Positions 5,272-13,299 of a DNA stretch of 64,000 bases are shown one piece after another. The position numbers and the translations under genes are program-made. The stretch comes from Chitinophagaceae bacterium (lineage in GTDB: Bacteria > Bacteroidota > Bacteroidia > Chitinophagales > Chitinophagaceae): contig JAHBTR010000001.1 of NCBI GenBank assembly GCA_019638475.1, positions 620,001-684,000 of the forward strand, in the 5' to 3' direction. Every line of letters starts with the position of its first letter. Positions within the stretch are counted from its first letter, which is position 1. The notes under the pieces are model-generated. The model searched no databases. It saw nothing but the letters and a program-made list of their open reading frames with translations, and had not been told where the DNA came from.

Positions 5272-8169
5272 CTATCCTTTCATTTCCTCTTTCAAAAACC
5301 TTGCTGTATGGCTTTGTTTATTTTTAATCATTTCTTCAGGTGTTCCTTCAAATAAAATTTCACCGCCGCCATCACCTCCTTCAAGCCCTAAATCTATTAT
5401 ATGGTCTGCCATTTTTATAACATCCATATTGTGTTCTATAATTAAAACAGTATTTCCTCTGTCTGTCAATTTGTTTACTACATCTATCAGCATTTTTATA
5501 TCTTGAAAGTGTAAACCTGTGGTAGGTTCGTCTAATATGTAAAATGTTTTGCCTGTATCTCTTTTGCCTAATTCTGTAGAAAGTTTTACACGTTGTGCTT
5601 CGCCACCACTAAGTGTTACAGCACTTTGCCCCAATGTTATATAGCCCAAACCTACTTCTTGCAATACTTTTATTTTTCTATACAACCAAGGTATAGCATT
5701 AAAAAATTCACAGGCTTCATCTACAGTCATGTTTAGCACATCGCTAATAGATTTTCCTTTATACCTTATTTCTAAAGTTTCTCTGTTATATCTTTTGCCA
5801 TTACACTTTTCACAAAGCACATACACATCTGGCAAAAAATTCATTTCAATTACTTTCATTCCTCCACCTTCACAAACATCACATCTACCTGTTTTTACAT
5901 TAAAAGAAAAACGCCCTGCATTATAGCCTCTAATTTTGGCTTCTGGCACATTGGCAAATAGTGTTCTTATATCTGTAAAAAAACCACAATAAGTAGCAGG
6001 GTTGCTTCTTGGTGTTCTACCAATAGGGCTTTGGTCTATTTCTATTACTTTATCTATATGTTCTAATCCCTGAATGTGTTGATATGGTTGAGGAGAGGCT
6101 TTGCTGTTGTAACAATATTTGCTTAGCAATGGATACAATGTTTCGTTGATTAAAGTACTTTTACCACTACCACTTACACCTGTTACTACAATCAATTTTC
6201 CCAGAGGAAATTTTACAGAAACATTTTTTAAATTATTGCCTGTAGCTCCTTGTAGCTCTATATATTTTCCATTTCCTTTTCTTCTTTCTGTTGGTACATC
6301 AATATTTTTTTTACCCGATAAATATTGTGCTGTTTCAGAATTATGTTGCAATATTTCTTTAGGTGTTCCTTGTGCTACAATTTTGCCTCCATTTTTTCCT
6401 GCTTTGGGTCCTATATCTACCAAATAATCACTTGAAAGCATAATGTCTTTATCATGCTCCACAACTAATATACTATTGCCAATATCTCTTAAATTTTTTA
6501 AAGCATCTATCAGTTTATGATTATCTCTTTGATGCAAACCAATACTTGGCTCATCTAAAATATAAGTGATGCCTTGTAGCTGACTACCTATTTGTGTGGC
6601 TAACCTTATTCTTTGACTTTCGCCACCACTCAAACTTTTACTACTTCTGTTAAGTGATAAATAAGATAAACCAACATCTAATAAAAATTGTATTCTTTCT
6701 CTTATTTCTTTTAAAATGTCTTTGGCTATTTGGTTTTGTTTGCTGCTTAATCTTTCTTCAATATGTATAAACCATTGCATTAATTTATCTAAGTTTAGCC
6801 CACTTAATTCACTAATATTTTTATTGTCTATTTTAAACCAAATACTTTCTTTTTTTAACCTTGTTCCACCACAATTATTACACACACCTTGTGTTGTATA
6901 TTTTTCTACCCAAGAACGTAAAAAGTCTGAACTGTTAGATGACATAAACCATCTTTTAAGCATAGGAATAATGCCTTCATAACTACCTGTATAAATATCA
7001 GGAATATTTTCATCGTTTAAATCCATTTCTAAAGCCATTCCTTTGGAGGGGTTTGGAGAGGCTCCAAAAAGCAATAAATCTAAATGTTCTTTACTTAATT
7101 TTTCAATAGGTGTATCTAAGTTTATGGTATTTTTTTTGGCAAAAGTGATGACTTGTTTAAAAACACTGGCATCTCTTTCTTCTCCTAAAGGAGCTATACC
7201 TCCTTCCTTAACAGATTTTGTTTTATCTGGTAAAACTTCATTAATATCTATAGTATATACAAATCCCAAACCTTTGCATGTAGGGCAAGCACCATAAGGA
7301 GAGTTAAAAGAAAAAGCATTAGGCGATGGTTCTTCATAAGAAAGTCCAGTATCTACACACATTAATTGTTTGCTAAAAAGAGCCTCTTCTAAAGCCCCTC
7401 CTTTGGAGGGGTTTGGGGAGGCTACAAACATCAAATCTTTTCCTATTTTCAATGTTTGTTGCACACTTTGGCTAAGCCTTACTTTTATATCATCTGTTAT
7501 AGCTAATCTATCTACTACAACTTCTATATTATGTATTTTGTATCTATCTACTTGCAGTTTAGGTGTTAGCTCTGTTACTTCACCATCTATTCTTACTTTT
7601 AAAAATCCTTTTTTTCTGGTTTCCTCAAATAGTTCTCTATAATGTCCTTTTCTGCCACGAACCAATGGAGCAAGTAATAAAATTTTTTCTCCTTTAAATT
7701 TTTGAAAAATAGTTGCTACAATTTCTTCTTCACTGAGCTTAACCATTTTTTTTCCTGTATTATAACTATATGCTTCACCAATACGAGCAAACAACAAACG
7801 CAAAAAATCATATACTTCTGTTACTGTACCTACTGTGCTTCTTGGGTTTTTGTTGGTGGTTTTTTGTTCTATAGAAATGACGGGAGAAAGTCCTGTTATT
7901 TTGTCCACATCAGGGCGTTCCATATCGCCTAAAAATTGTCTTGCATAGGCACTAAAACTTTCCATATACCTACGTTGTCCTTCATTATATATAGTATCAA
8001 AAGCCAAAGAGCTTTTACCACTACCACTTACACCAGTAAAAACCACCATTTTATTTTTAGGTATAGAAAGGTCTATGTTTTTTAAATTATGTTCTCTTGC
8101 ACCAAAAATTTCTATAGTATCGTCAGTATGCAAAAAATGGGGCATTGTATTTTTTTGATTTTTCTTCAT
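5272..8169 (-). CDS. uvrA: Excinuclease ABC subunit A
   Basis: UvrA is the damage-recognition ATPase of nucleotide excision repair. The 965-residue protein has two ABC modules: GVSGSGKSS at 46-54 with a first LSGGESQRIRLATQIG signature and ILDEPSIGLHQRD, and a second GVSGSGKST with LSGGEAQRVKLSTELG and ILDEPTTGLHFQD. Zinc-finger cysteines are present (CPTCKGLGF, CNNCGGTR, CDVCEGGG...CEKCNG). It is about 25 residues longer than usual, and most of the surplus comes from two near-identical 12-residue inserts (SPNPSKGGALE at about 250-261 and SPNPSKGMALE at about 370-381) encoded by a palindromic DNA repeat. All motifs are intact, so the gene should be functional. Confidence 0.97.
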   Translation of the reverse strand: MKKNQKNTMPHFLHTDDTIEIFGAREHNLKNIDLSIPKNKMVVFTGVSGSGKSSLAFDTIYNEGQRRYMESFSAYARQFLGDMERPDVDKITGLSPVISIEQKTTNKNPRSTVGTVTEVYDFLRLLFARIGEAYSYNTGKKMVKLSEEEIVATIFQKFKGEKILLLAPLVRGRKGHYRELFEETRKKGFLKVRIDGEVTELTPKLQVDRYKIHNIEVVVDRLAITDDIKVRLSQSVQQTLKIGKDLMFVASPNPSKGGALEEALFSKQLMCVDTGLSYEEPSPNAFSFNSPYGACPTCKGLGFVYTIDINEVLPDKTKSVKEGGIAPLGEERDASVFKQVITFAKKNTINLDTPIEKLSKEHLDLLLFGASPNPSKGMALEMDLNDENIPDIYTGSYEGIIPMLKRWFMSSNSSDFLRSWVEKYTTQGVCNNCGGTRLKKESIWFKIDNKNISELSGLNLDKLMQWFIHIEERLSSKQNQIAKDILKEIRERIQFLLDVGLSYLSLNRSSKSLSGGESQRIRLATQIGSQLQGITYILDEPSIGLHQRDNHKLIDALKNLRDIGNSILVVEHDKDIMLSSDYLVDIGPKAGKNGGKIVAQGTPKEILQHNSETAQYLSGKKNIDVPTERRKGNGKYIELQGATGNNLKNVSVKFPLGKLIVVTGVSGSGKSTLINETLYPLLSKYCYNSKASPQPYQHIQGLEHIDKVIEIDQSPIGRTPRSNPATYCGFFTDIRTLFANVPEAKIRGYNAGRFSFNVKTGRCDVCEGGGMKVIEMNFLPDVYVLCEKCNGKRYNRETLEIRYKGKSISDVLNMTVDEACEFFNAIPWLYRKIKVLQEVGLGYITLGQSAVTLSGGEAQRVKLSTELGKRDTGKTFYILDEPTTGLHFQDIKMLIDVVNKLTDRGNTVLIIEHNMDVIKMADHIIDLGLEGGDGGGEILFEGTPEEMIKNKQSHTARFLKEEMKG
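7028..7063. repeat. Palindromic repeat inserted in frame in uvrA (second copy in protein order)
   Basis: This 36-bp block matches the block at 7388-7423 at all but four positions. The centre CTTTGGAGGGG retains the stem-loop half; the left arm is altered (ATTCC instead of CCTCC). It encodes ASPNPSKGMALE in UvrA. Confidence 0.8.
7388..7423. repeat. Palindromic repeat inserted in frame in uvrA (first copy in protein order)
   Basis: The core is CCCCTCC-TTT-GGAGGGG, a 7-bp perfect stem with 3-base loop, followed by TTTGGGGAGGCT. It is markedly G+C-rich against the A+T-rich gene and encodes ASPNPSKGGALE. It lies exactly 360 bp from the other copy. Confidence 0.8.
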
Positions 8170-8254
8170 CTATAAACGGCAAAATGTAAATGTATTACAA
8201 AAGAAGGCTTTTTTGTAAGCCGAAATTTCCTTTATTTGTAAAAAATAAAAAAAA

Positions 8255-8902
8255 ATGAAAAGAAGTTTATTAACTGCATTTTGTAGCTTTAGTTTAATGT
8301 TATGTTTTGCACAAATGGGCGAAGGGTCTAAACAAGTATATTCATCTCCTAAATTAAAAGAAGCAGTAGCAGCCCATAAAAATGTAGCTATTCTTCCTTT
8401 TAAAGCAACCATATCTTATAAAAAAGTACCTAAAGATTTTAATGCAGAAGCCAATAAAGCAGAAGAGCAAAATCTTGCATTACAAATGCAAAGTGGTATG
8501 TACACTTACTTATTAAAGAAAGCGAAAAATTTTTCAGTTACTTTTCAAGATGTAGATAGAACAAATGCTTTGTTAAGACAAGCAGGTGTTTTTGATAACG
8601 TAGATTTATTGACTCAAGACTCTATTTGTAAAATTTTGAAAGTAGATGCTGCTATTAAATGCACTTACTCTTATGAAAGAACAAGTACTGAGGGTGGTGC
8701 AATGGTAAAAGGCTTATTATTTGGCTCTGGAGCAGCTAATACAGGTACAGGCTCATTAGTAATGCAATTATATGATGGAGCAGATGGAGAACTTTTGTGG
8801 CGTTTTTACAAAAGCATGAATGAAAACTTAGCAGGAGGTGCTAATCAAGTTATGGAAAGAATGATGCGTAAAGTAGCCAGAAATTTCCCTTATGAGAAAT
8901 AG
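8255..8902 (+). CDS. Secreted protein of unknown function
   Basis: This 215-residue protein has a signal peptide (MKRSLLTAFCSFSLMLCFAQ) and a mature domain with VAILPFKATISYKK, a run of helices (NKAEEQNLALQMQSGMYTYLLKKAKNFSVTFQDVDRTNALLRQAG), ICKILKVDAAIKCTYSYERTS and a C-terminal LVMQLYDGADGELLWRF. The pattern VAILPF ... VDAAI.. ... LYD...GELLW recalls CsgG/TolB-N-like periplasmic folds that open with an ILPF strand, but no specific family is claimed. It is divergent from uvrA with 85 bases between starts and sits just upstream of efp. Confidence 0.6.
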   Translation: MKRSLLTAFCSFSLMLCFAQMGEGSKQVYSSPKLKEAVAAHKNVAILPFKATISYKKVPKDFNAEANKAEEQNLALQMQSGMYTYLLKKAKNFSVTFQDVDRTNALLRQAGVFDNVDLLTQDSICKILKVDAAIKCTYSYERTSTEGGAMVKGLLFGSGAANTGTGSLVMQLYDGADGELLWRFYKSMNENLAGGANQVMERMMRKVARNFPYEK

Positions 8903-8946
8903 AAAGAGATTTTATTGTTCAAAGCCATTTTTTTGTATTCAATCCT

Positions 8947-8954
8947 TACTTTTG
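8947..8954 (+). promoter_or_regulatory. efp promoter -7 box (TACTTTTG)
   Basis: TACTTTTG matches TAnnTTTG, 20 bases before the efp ATG and 45 bases after the upstream stop, indicating that efp has its own promoter. Confidence 0.45.
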
Positions 8955-8974
8955 CCACTCTAAAAAATTTTTTT

Positions 8975-9541
8975 ATGGCAACAACAGCAGACATCAGTCG
9001 TGGTATGATTGTAAAGTTAGATGGAAATTTATATACTATTGTGGAATTTGGCGAAAATAAAACAGCCAGAGCCGCAGCAAAAGTATGGGCAAAACTAAAA
9101 GGAGTTGATACCAATCGTAGTATTGAAAAAACATGGAATAGTGGAGAAAACATTTATCCTGTTCGTGTAGAAAAAAGAAATTTTCAATTTTTATACAAAG
9201 ACGATACTGGTTATAACTTAATGAATAATGAAACTTTTGAACAAATAGTATTAGCAGAAGACATGATTGATGCTCCACAATTTTTAAAAGATGGGGGAGA
9301 AATTTTTGTATTAATTAATACAGAAACAGAACAACCCATTGGTGCAGAACTTCCTGAAAAAATTGTTGTATTAATTACTTATTGTGAACCAGGTGTTAGA
9401 GGAGATACTGCAACCCGTGCTACTAAACCAGCAACTATTGATACAGGTGCAACTGTTAATGTTCCTTTATTTGTTAATGAAGGAGAGTTAATTAGAATAA
9501 ATACCAAAACAGGCGACTACGTTGAAAGAGTAAAAGAATAA
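8975..9541 (+). CDS. efp: Translation elongation factor P with non-canonical tip loop
   Basis: EF-P rescues ribosomes stalled on polyproline. The 188-residue protein aligns over its whole length with EF-P (MATTADISRGMIVKLDGNLYTIVEF ... VLITYCEPGVRGDTATRATKPATIDTGATVNVPLFVNEGELIRINTKTGDYVERVKE). The KOW-domain tip, usually H-V-K-P-G-K-G, reads G-E-N-K-T-A-R-A here, so the residue at the modified position is Arg32 rather than lysine. The upstream TTG frame extension is rejected: MATTADISRG is the family N-terminus. Whether Arg32 is modified (as the arginine-type EF-Ps are by EarP) cannot be seen; no modification enzyme gene lies in this window. Confidence 0.95.
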   Translation: MATTADISRGMIVKLDGNLYTIVEFGENKTARAAAKVWAKLKGVDTNRSIEKTWNSGENIYPVRVEKRNFQFLYKDDTGYNLMNNETFEQIVLAEDMIDAPQFLKDGGEIFVLINTETEQPIGAELPEKIVVLITYCEPGVRGDTATRATKPATIDTGATVNVPLFVNEGELIRINTKTGDYVERVKE

Positions 9542-9571
9542 TACCTTTTCAAAGAATGATTATATAGAAAA

Positions 9572-9615
9572 GGATGCAACAGAATAGTGTTAATTCTACA
9601 AAATCTGTTGCATCC
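9572..9615. terminator. 12-bp inverted repeat after efp
   Basis: GGATGCAACAGA (9572-9583) and TCTGTTGCATCC (9604-9615) are exact reverse complements with a 20-base loop, 31 bases after the efp stop. There is no U tract, so it may be a terminator, an RNA 3'-end stabiliser or a regulatory dyad for the next gene. Confidence 0.45.
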
Positions 9616-9697
9616 GTATCATAAGCATTTTTAGTATGCTTACTCTCTTTAGTTATCAGATAGTTCAATAAACCAAACGAATAAAAGATATAAATAA

Positions 9698-10144
9698 ATG
9701 ACCTCGTTTTTTAAAGAGCTTTTTGAATATAGTCATCACTTTAACCAAAAGTTATTTGATGTTTTTAACAGCAGTTCATCAGATAAGGTGCCTGAAAAAT
9801 CGGTAAAGCTATTTAACCATATTTTAAATGCTCATCAAATTTGGAACAACCGAGTTGATGCCCAACAACAGGCTTTTGGAGTTTGGGAAATTCATACAAT
9901 TTCTAACTTAAAAAACATTGACCAAACAAATTACCAACAGACCTTACAAATACTTGATAAGTGTAATCTTACCGAAATCATTAACTACACAAACAGCAAA
10001 GGGCAAATTTTTAGCAATAGTATTCGGGATATTTTATTTCACATCATCAATCATTCAACTTATCATAGAGCACAAATTGCTACTGAATTTAAGCAACATG
10101 GGCTTGAACCATTAGTTACTGACTACATTTTTTATAAGCGATAA
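9698..10144 (+). CDS. DinB-family four-helix metal-binding protein
   Basis: This 148-residue protein fits the DinB/YfiT fold: a histidine in the second helix region (ILNAHQIWNNRV), a central W/H region, and the C-terminal pattern ILFHIINHSTYHRAQI, where two histidines four residues apart complete the usual three-His metal site. DinB-like proteins include bacillithiol- or mycothiol-dependent transferases; substrate cannot be predicted. It is convergent with ssb. Confidence 0.8.
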   Translation: MTSFFKELFEYSHHFNQKLFDVFNSSSSDKVPEKSVKLFNHILNAHQIWNNRVDAQQQAFGVWEIHTISNLKNIDQTNYQQTLQILDKCNLTEIINYTNSKGQIFSNSIRDILFHIINHSTYHRAQIATEFKQHGLEPLVTDYIFYKR

Positions 10145-10196
10145 AAATGAATAGGCATAAGAAATGTACTGTTGCTAAATACCTAAACTGCTAACA

Positions 10197-10544
10197 TCAG
10201 GCTTTTGCATTATCTTTTCCTAATAGTAGTAATCCATTCACCTGTATTTCAGTAATATACTTTTTATTACCCTGCTTACCAGCATAACTTCTGTTGATGA
10301 GTTTTCCTTCTAAAGCTACCTCACTTCCTTTTTGTAAAAATTTTTCTGCAATTTCTGCTACTTTACCCCAAGCTACTAAATTATGCCATTGGGTTTCTAC
10401 AATTTTTTCTCCTTTGGTATTTCTATAAGTTTCGTTTGTAGCCATACTAAAACGAACCATTTTTTTACCATTTTCTAATGTTTTAACTTCTGGATTAATA
10501 CCTAAGTTTCCAATTAATTGAACTTTGTTTTTTAATGCGTACAT
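10197..10544 (-). CDS. ssb: Short single-stranded DNA-binding protein
   Basis: This 115-residue OB-fold protein begins MYALKNKVQLIGNLGINPEVKTLENGKKMVRFSMATNETYRN, with ETQWHNLVAWGKVAEIAEKFLQKGSEVALEGKL and ITEIQVNGLLLLG, typical of Bacteroidetes SSB. It stops right after the OB fold with GKDNAKA and lacks the Gly/Pro-rich linker and acidic DDDxPF-type tail that recruits repair proteins. It may be a secondary SSB, with a full-length one elsewhere. A small dyad CTGCTT-A-AAGCAG lies at 10563-10575 in its leader. Confidence 0.9.
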   Translation of the reverse strand: MYALKNKVQLIGNLGINPEVKTLENGKKMVRFSMATNETYRNTKGEKIVETQWHNLVAWGKVAEIAEKFLQKGSEVALEGKLINRSYAGKQGNKKYITEIQVNGLLLLGKDNAKA

Positions 10545-10766
10545 AATGTTAAGTTTTGTGTGCTGCTTAAAGCAGTACGGTTATTTAATTTATTTCAATC
10601 AGCTTTTACAGAATTGACGTCTAATTGCTGTTGTGGCTTGACAGTGCAAAAGTGTTATTGCAAGAAAAAATAAGTCGGTATTTAAGCGTTTACTCTTGAT
10701 GATAAATGTTTTTAAACGTTTGTACACGAATAATATGTTGTATATTGCCCCTCTAAACATATTGCT

Positions 10767-11162
10767 ATGACTGCATTAGAAACAAAAAAATGCCTTGCTT
10801 GTGGCAAACCAGTAAAAGGTAGAACAGACAAAAAATTTTGTGATGATTATTGTAGAAATAATTACAATAACCTACAAAAAAGTAAAGGAAGTCATAGCCC
10901 TTATGTACGCAGTATTATGAATACATTAATCAAAAACAGAAAAATTTTAGAAACATTATTACCTAAAGAAAAGCAAACTATCAATTATTCTTATGAAAGA
11001 TTATTGCAAGAAGGCTTTATTTTTAAATACCATACACATACCTATACCAATAAGCAAGGAGAAATTTATTATTTCTGTTTTGATTATGGTTTTAGACAAT
11101 TAGAAAATAATTGGTACATGATTGTAAAAAGAAAAGAAGAAGAATTTAAAACAATAAAGTAA
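10767..11162 (+). CDS. Small protein with N-terminal zinc-ribbon-like motif
   Basis: This 131-residue protein begins MTALETKKCLACGKPVKGRTDKKFCDDYCRNNYNN, with C-x2-C and C-x3-C pairs that match short zinc ribbons of the DUF2116/YacG-like kind. The remainder (YSYERLLQEGFIFKYHTHTYTNKQGEIYYFCFDYGFRQLENNWYMIVKRKEE) reads as a small alpha/beta domain of unknown function. It is divergent from ssb across a 222-base spacer with no clear promoter box. Proteins of this shape recur in Bacteroidetes genomes, to my knowledge without an assigned role. Confidence 0.65.
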   Translation: MTALETKKCLACGKPVKGRTDKKFCDDYCRNNYNNLQKSKGSHSPYVRSIMNTLIKNRKILETLLPKEKQTINYSYERLLQEGFIFKYHTHTYTNKQGEIYYFCFDYGFRQLENNWYMIVKRKEEEFKTIK

Positions 11163-11231
11163 AATGTGGTAGAATTTGTTTGAATGATTTATTTTTTACC
11201 ATGAAACACAAAGAAAAACCTCCGAGTTATT

Positions 11232-11263
11232 TCTCCTTCTTTGAAGGGGTTAGGGGTAGTTTC
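11232..11263. repeat. Degenerate relative of the uvrA palindromic repeat
   Basis: CTCCTTC-TTT-GAAGGGG followed by TTAGGGGTAGT resembles the uvrA inserts (CCCCTCC-TTT-GGAGGGG-TTTGGGGAGG) in order, loop and tail. It lies in the 249-base spacer between the zinc-ribbon gene and the Pit transporter, where nothing else was recognised. Confidence 0.45.
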
Positions 11264-11411
11264 AAGAAAATTTGAAATCCGAATAATGAAAAAACTAACA
11301 ATTATTTTATATGTTGAATAGCATTTTAAAGCTGCATCAAAACATCAACAAAATCATTTTAGTAATTAGCAAAAAAATGTAATACAAAAGAAAAGAGTGA
11401 GTATGCTTTTA

Positions 11412-12458
11412 TTAAATAATTAATGTAACTAAATAATAAAATGCAGCAGCCAATAATGCAGAAATGGGAATAGTTAAAATCCAAGCCCATAGCAAGTTTA
11501 CAGTAACGCCCCAGCGTACAGCACTCAAACGTTTTGTAGCACCAACACCAATTATAGCACCCGAAATAGTATGTGTTGTAGAAACAGGAATACCTAAATG
11601 CTCTGTTAAATAAAGTGTTACAGCACCAGCAGTTTCTGCACTAACACCTTCTAATGGCGTTACTTTAGTAATACGTGTGCCCATTGTTTTTACAATTTTC
11701 CATCCACCACTAAGTGTGCCTAAAGCTATTGCCAAAAAACTACAAAATGGCACCCAACTATAATTTTCAACAAATTCGCCAAAAGTTAATGTTTTTCCTA
11801 TAGAAGCCTCATAATATATAATAGCTGCACCTATTATACCCATTACTTTTTGAGCATCATTGCCCCCATGTCCTAAACTAAATGCAGCACTTGATAAAAG
11901 TTGTAATCTTTTAAACCATTTTTCTGCTCTATGATGATTACTTCGTTTAAATAAATGCACTATGAATATGGTAAAAATAAATGCAATAAACATACCTATT
12001 AAAGGAGCAGCAAAAATGAATAAAAATATAGGTATTACTTTAACATAATTAATAACATCTATTCCTTCTTTATGAAAAGCACCTGCATGTGCCAAAGCTG
12101 CACCAATAAAACCTCCTAATAAAGCATGTGATGAAGAAGATGGAATACCAAACCACCATGTTATCAAATTCCAAGCAATAGCAGCCATTAATCCTGCAAA
12201 AATTACTTCAAGTGTAATAAAATGTTCATTAACACTTTTAGCTATTGTATTACCAATTTTAAATTCTCCTATAATATATTTAGAAATAAAAAATGCACCA
12301 AAATTAAAAACGGCTGCCCATAATACTGCTTGAAATGGAGTAAGCACTTTGGTAGAAACAATAGTTGCTATTGAATTGGCTGCATCATGAAAACCATTGA
12401 TATAATCAAAAACCAATGCTAATACAATAATAACTATCAGCAATGTAGGAAAACTCAT
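11412..12458 (-). CDS. pit: Inorganic phosphate transporter, PiT family
   Basis: PiT proteins are low-affinity cation-coupled phosphate carriers of the inner membrane. This 348-residue protein has about ten hydrophobic segments and both PiT signature repeats: GFHDAANSIATIVSTKVLTP near residue 22 and SLGHGGNDAQKVMGIIGAAI in the second half, with GIPVSTTHTISGAIIGVGATKR. The upstream partner on the same strand is the DUF47/PhoU-like gene (51-base gap), the usual pairing, and a phosphate-type porin gene is divergent from both. Confidence 0.93.
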   Translation of the reverse strand: MSFPTLLIVIIVLALVFDYINGFHDAANSIATIVSTKVLTPFQAVLWAAVFNFGAFFISKYIIGEFKIGNTIAKSVNEHFITLEVIFAGLMAAIAWNLITWWFGIPSSSSHALLGGFIGAALAHAGAFHKEGIDVINYVKVIPIFLFIFAAPLIGMFIAFIFTIFIVHLFKRSNHHRAEKWFKRLQLLSSAAFSLGHGGNDAQKVMGIIGAAIIYYEASIGKTLTFGEFVENYSWVPFCSFLAIALGTLSGGWKIVKTMGTRITKVTPLEGVSAETAGAVTLYLTEHLGIPVSTTHTISGAIIGVGATKRLSAVRWGVTVNLLWAWILTIPISALLAAAFYYLVTLII

Positions 12459-12509
12459 ATTAGTGAATTTTAAAAAATAATTTGTATAAAAGCATTGTTG
12501 AAAATATCA

Positions 12510-13154
12510 TTAAGAATATTTAATAATAATACTTTCTATTACATTAGCAGCATCTTCACATTTATCTGTAGCTGTTTCAAGCGATTGATATATTTCTCTT
12601 TTTTTAATTACCTCTTTAAAATTATTTTCATGCTCAAATAACATCTCAATACTTAAATCAAAAATATCATCTGCTTGGTTTTCTATACTGTTTACTTTTA
12701 TTAATGCCTCTGTCATTTCTCTCAAATGCTTCATATCTCTCAATCCTTTTACAGCTTTTCTTATTTCTATAGTACTCTGTAAAATAAGTTCTACTAATTT
12801 TTGTATGCCGGTGTCGTTAGGATTTACTTTATAAAAATTTATCTTTTTGGCAGAAGCGTAAACATAATCTGCAATATCGTCTAATGAAGTGGCTAAATAA
12901 TGAATATCTTCTCTATCAAATGGAGTAATAAAATTTCTGCCTAATTCTGTAAATATTTGATGTGTACTATCATCATTTTTATGCTCAAGGTCTTCTATAA
13001 GTGTTAAAATACTGGCTCTTTTATCAATGTCTGGCTCATTAACCAATTCTTTTAGTTTTAGCCCCATTTCATTCACTCTGTCTGCTACGCCTTCAAATAA
13101 TTCATAAAAGATTTTATTCTTTGGCATGAATAATTTTCCAATATTATTTAGCAT
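12510..13154 (-). CDS. DUF47/PhoU-like protein (Pit accessory regulator)
   Basis: This 214-residue helical protein of the TIGR00153/DUF47 family contains MLKELVNEP.. heptads, IEDLEHKNDDSTHQIFTELGRNFITPFDREDIHYLATSLDDIADYVYASAKKI, and IENQADDIFDLSIEMLF, the acidic E-H-x-x-D / E-x-x-x-D clusters that bind metals in PhoU-like folds. It precedes pit in the same orientation and is thought in other bacteria to modulate Pit activity. Confidence 0.9.
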   Translation of the reverse strand: MLNNIGKLFMPKNKIFYELFEGVADRVNEMGLKLKELVNEPDIDKRASILTLIEDLEHKNDDSTHQIFTELGRNFITPFDREDIHYLATSLDDIADYVYASAKKINFYKVNPNDTGIQKLVELILQSTIEIRKAVKGLRDMKHLREMTEALIKVNSIENQADDIFDLSIEMLFEHENNFKEVIKKREIYQSLETATDKCEDAANVIESIIIKYS

Positions 13155-13299
13155 CTTACAAGATTTTGGTTGAATACAAAGATGTAAAAATAATATAAAG
13201 AAAAAGCATATTGTGCTAATTGATAATAATTACTTAACATTGGAAATAGAATAATTCATTATTCAATCTTTTTTATTTTTGCTAATATTATTATGTAGA

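Noticed and set aside
5272..8169. Several long open frames opposite uvrA
   Set aside because: They are antisense shadows of a gene with complete UvrA motifs; none has its own family motif or start signal.
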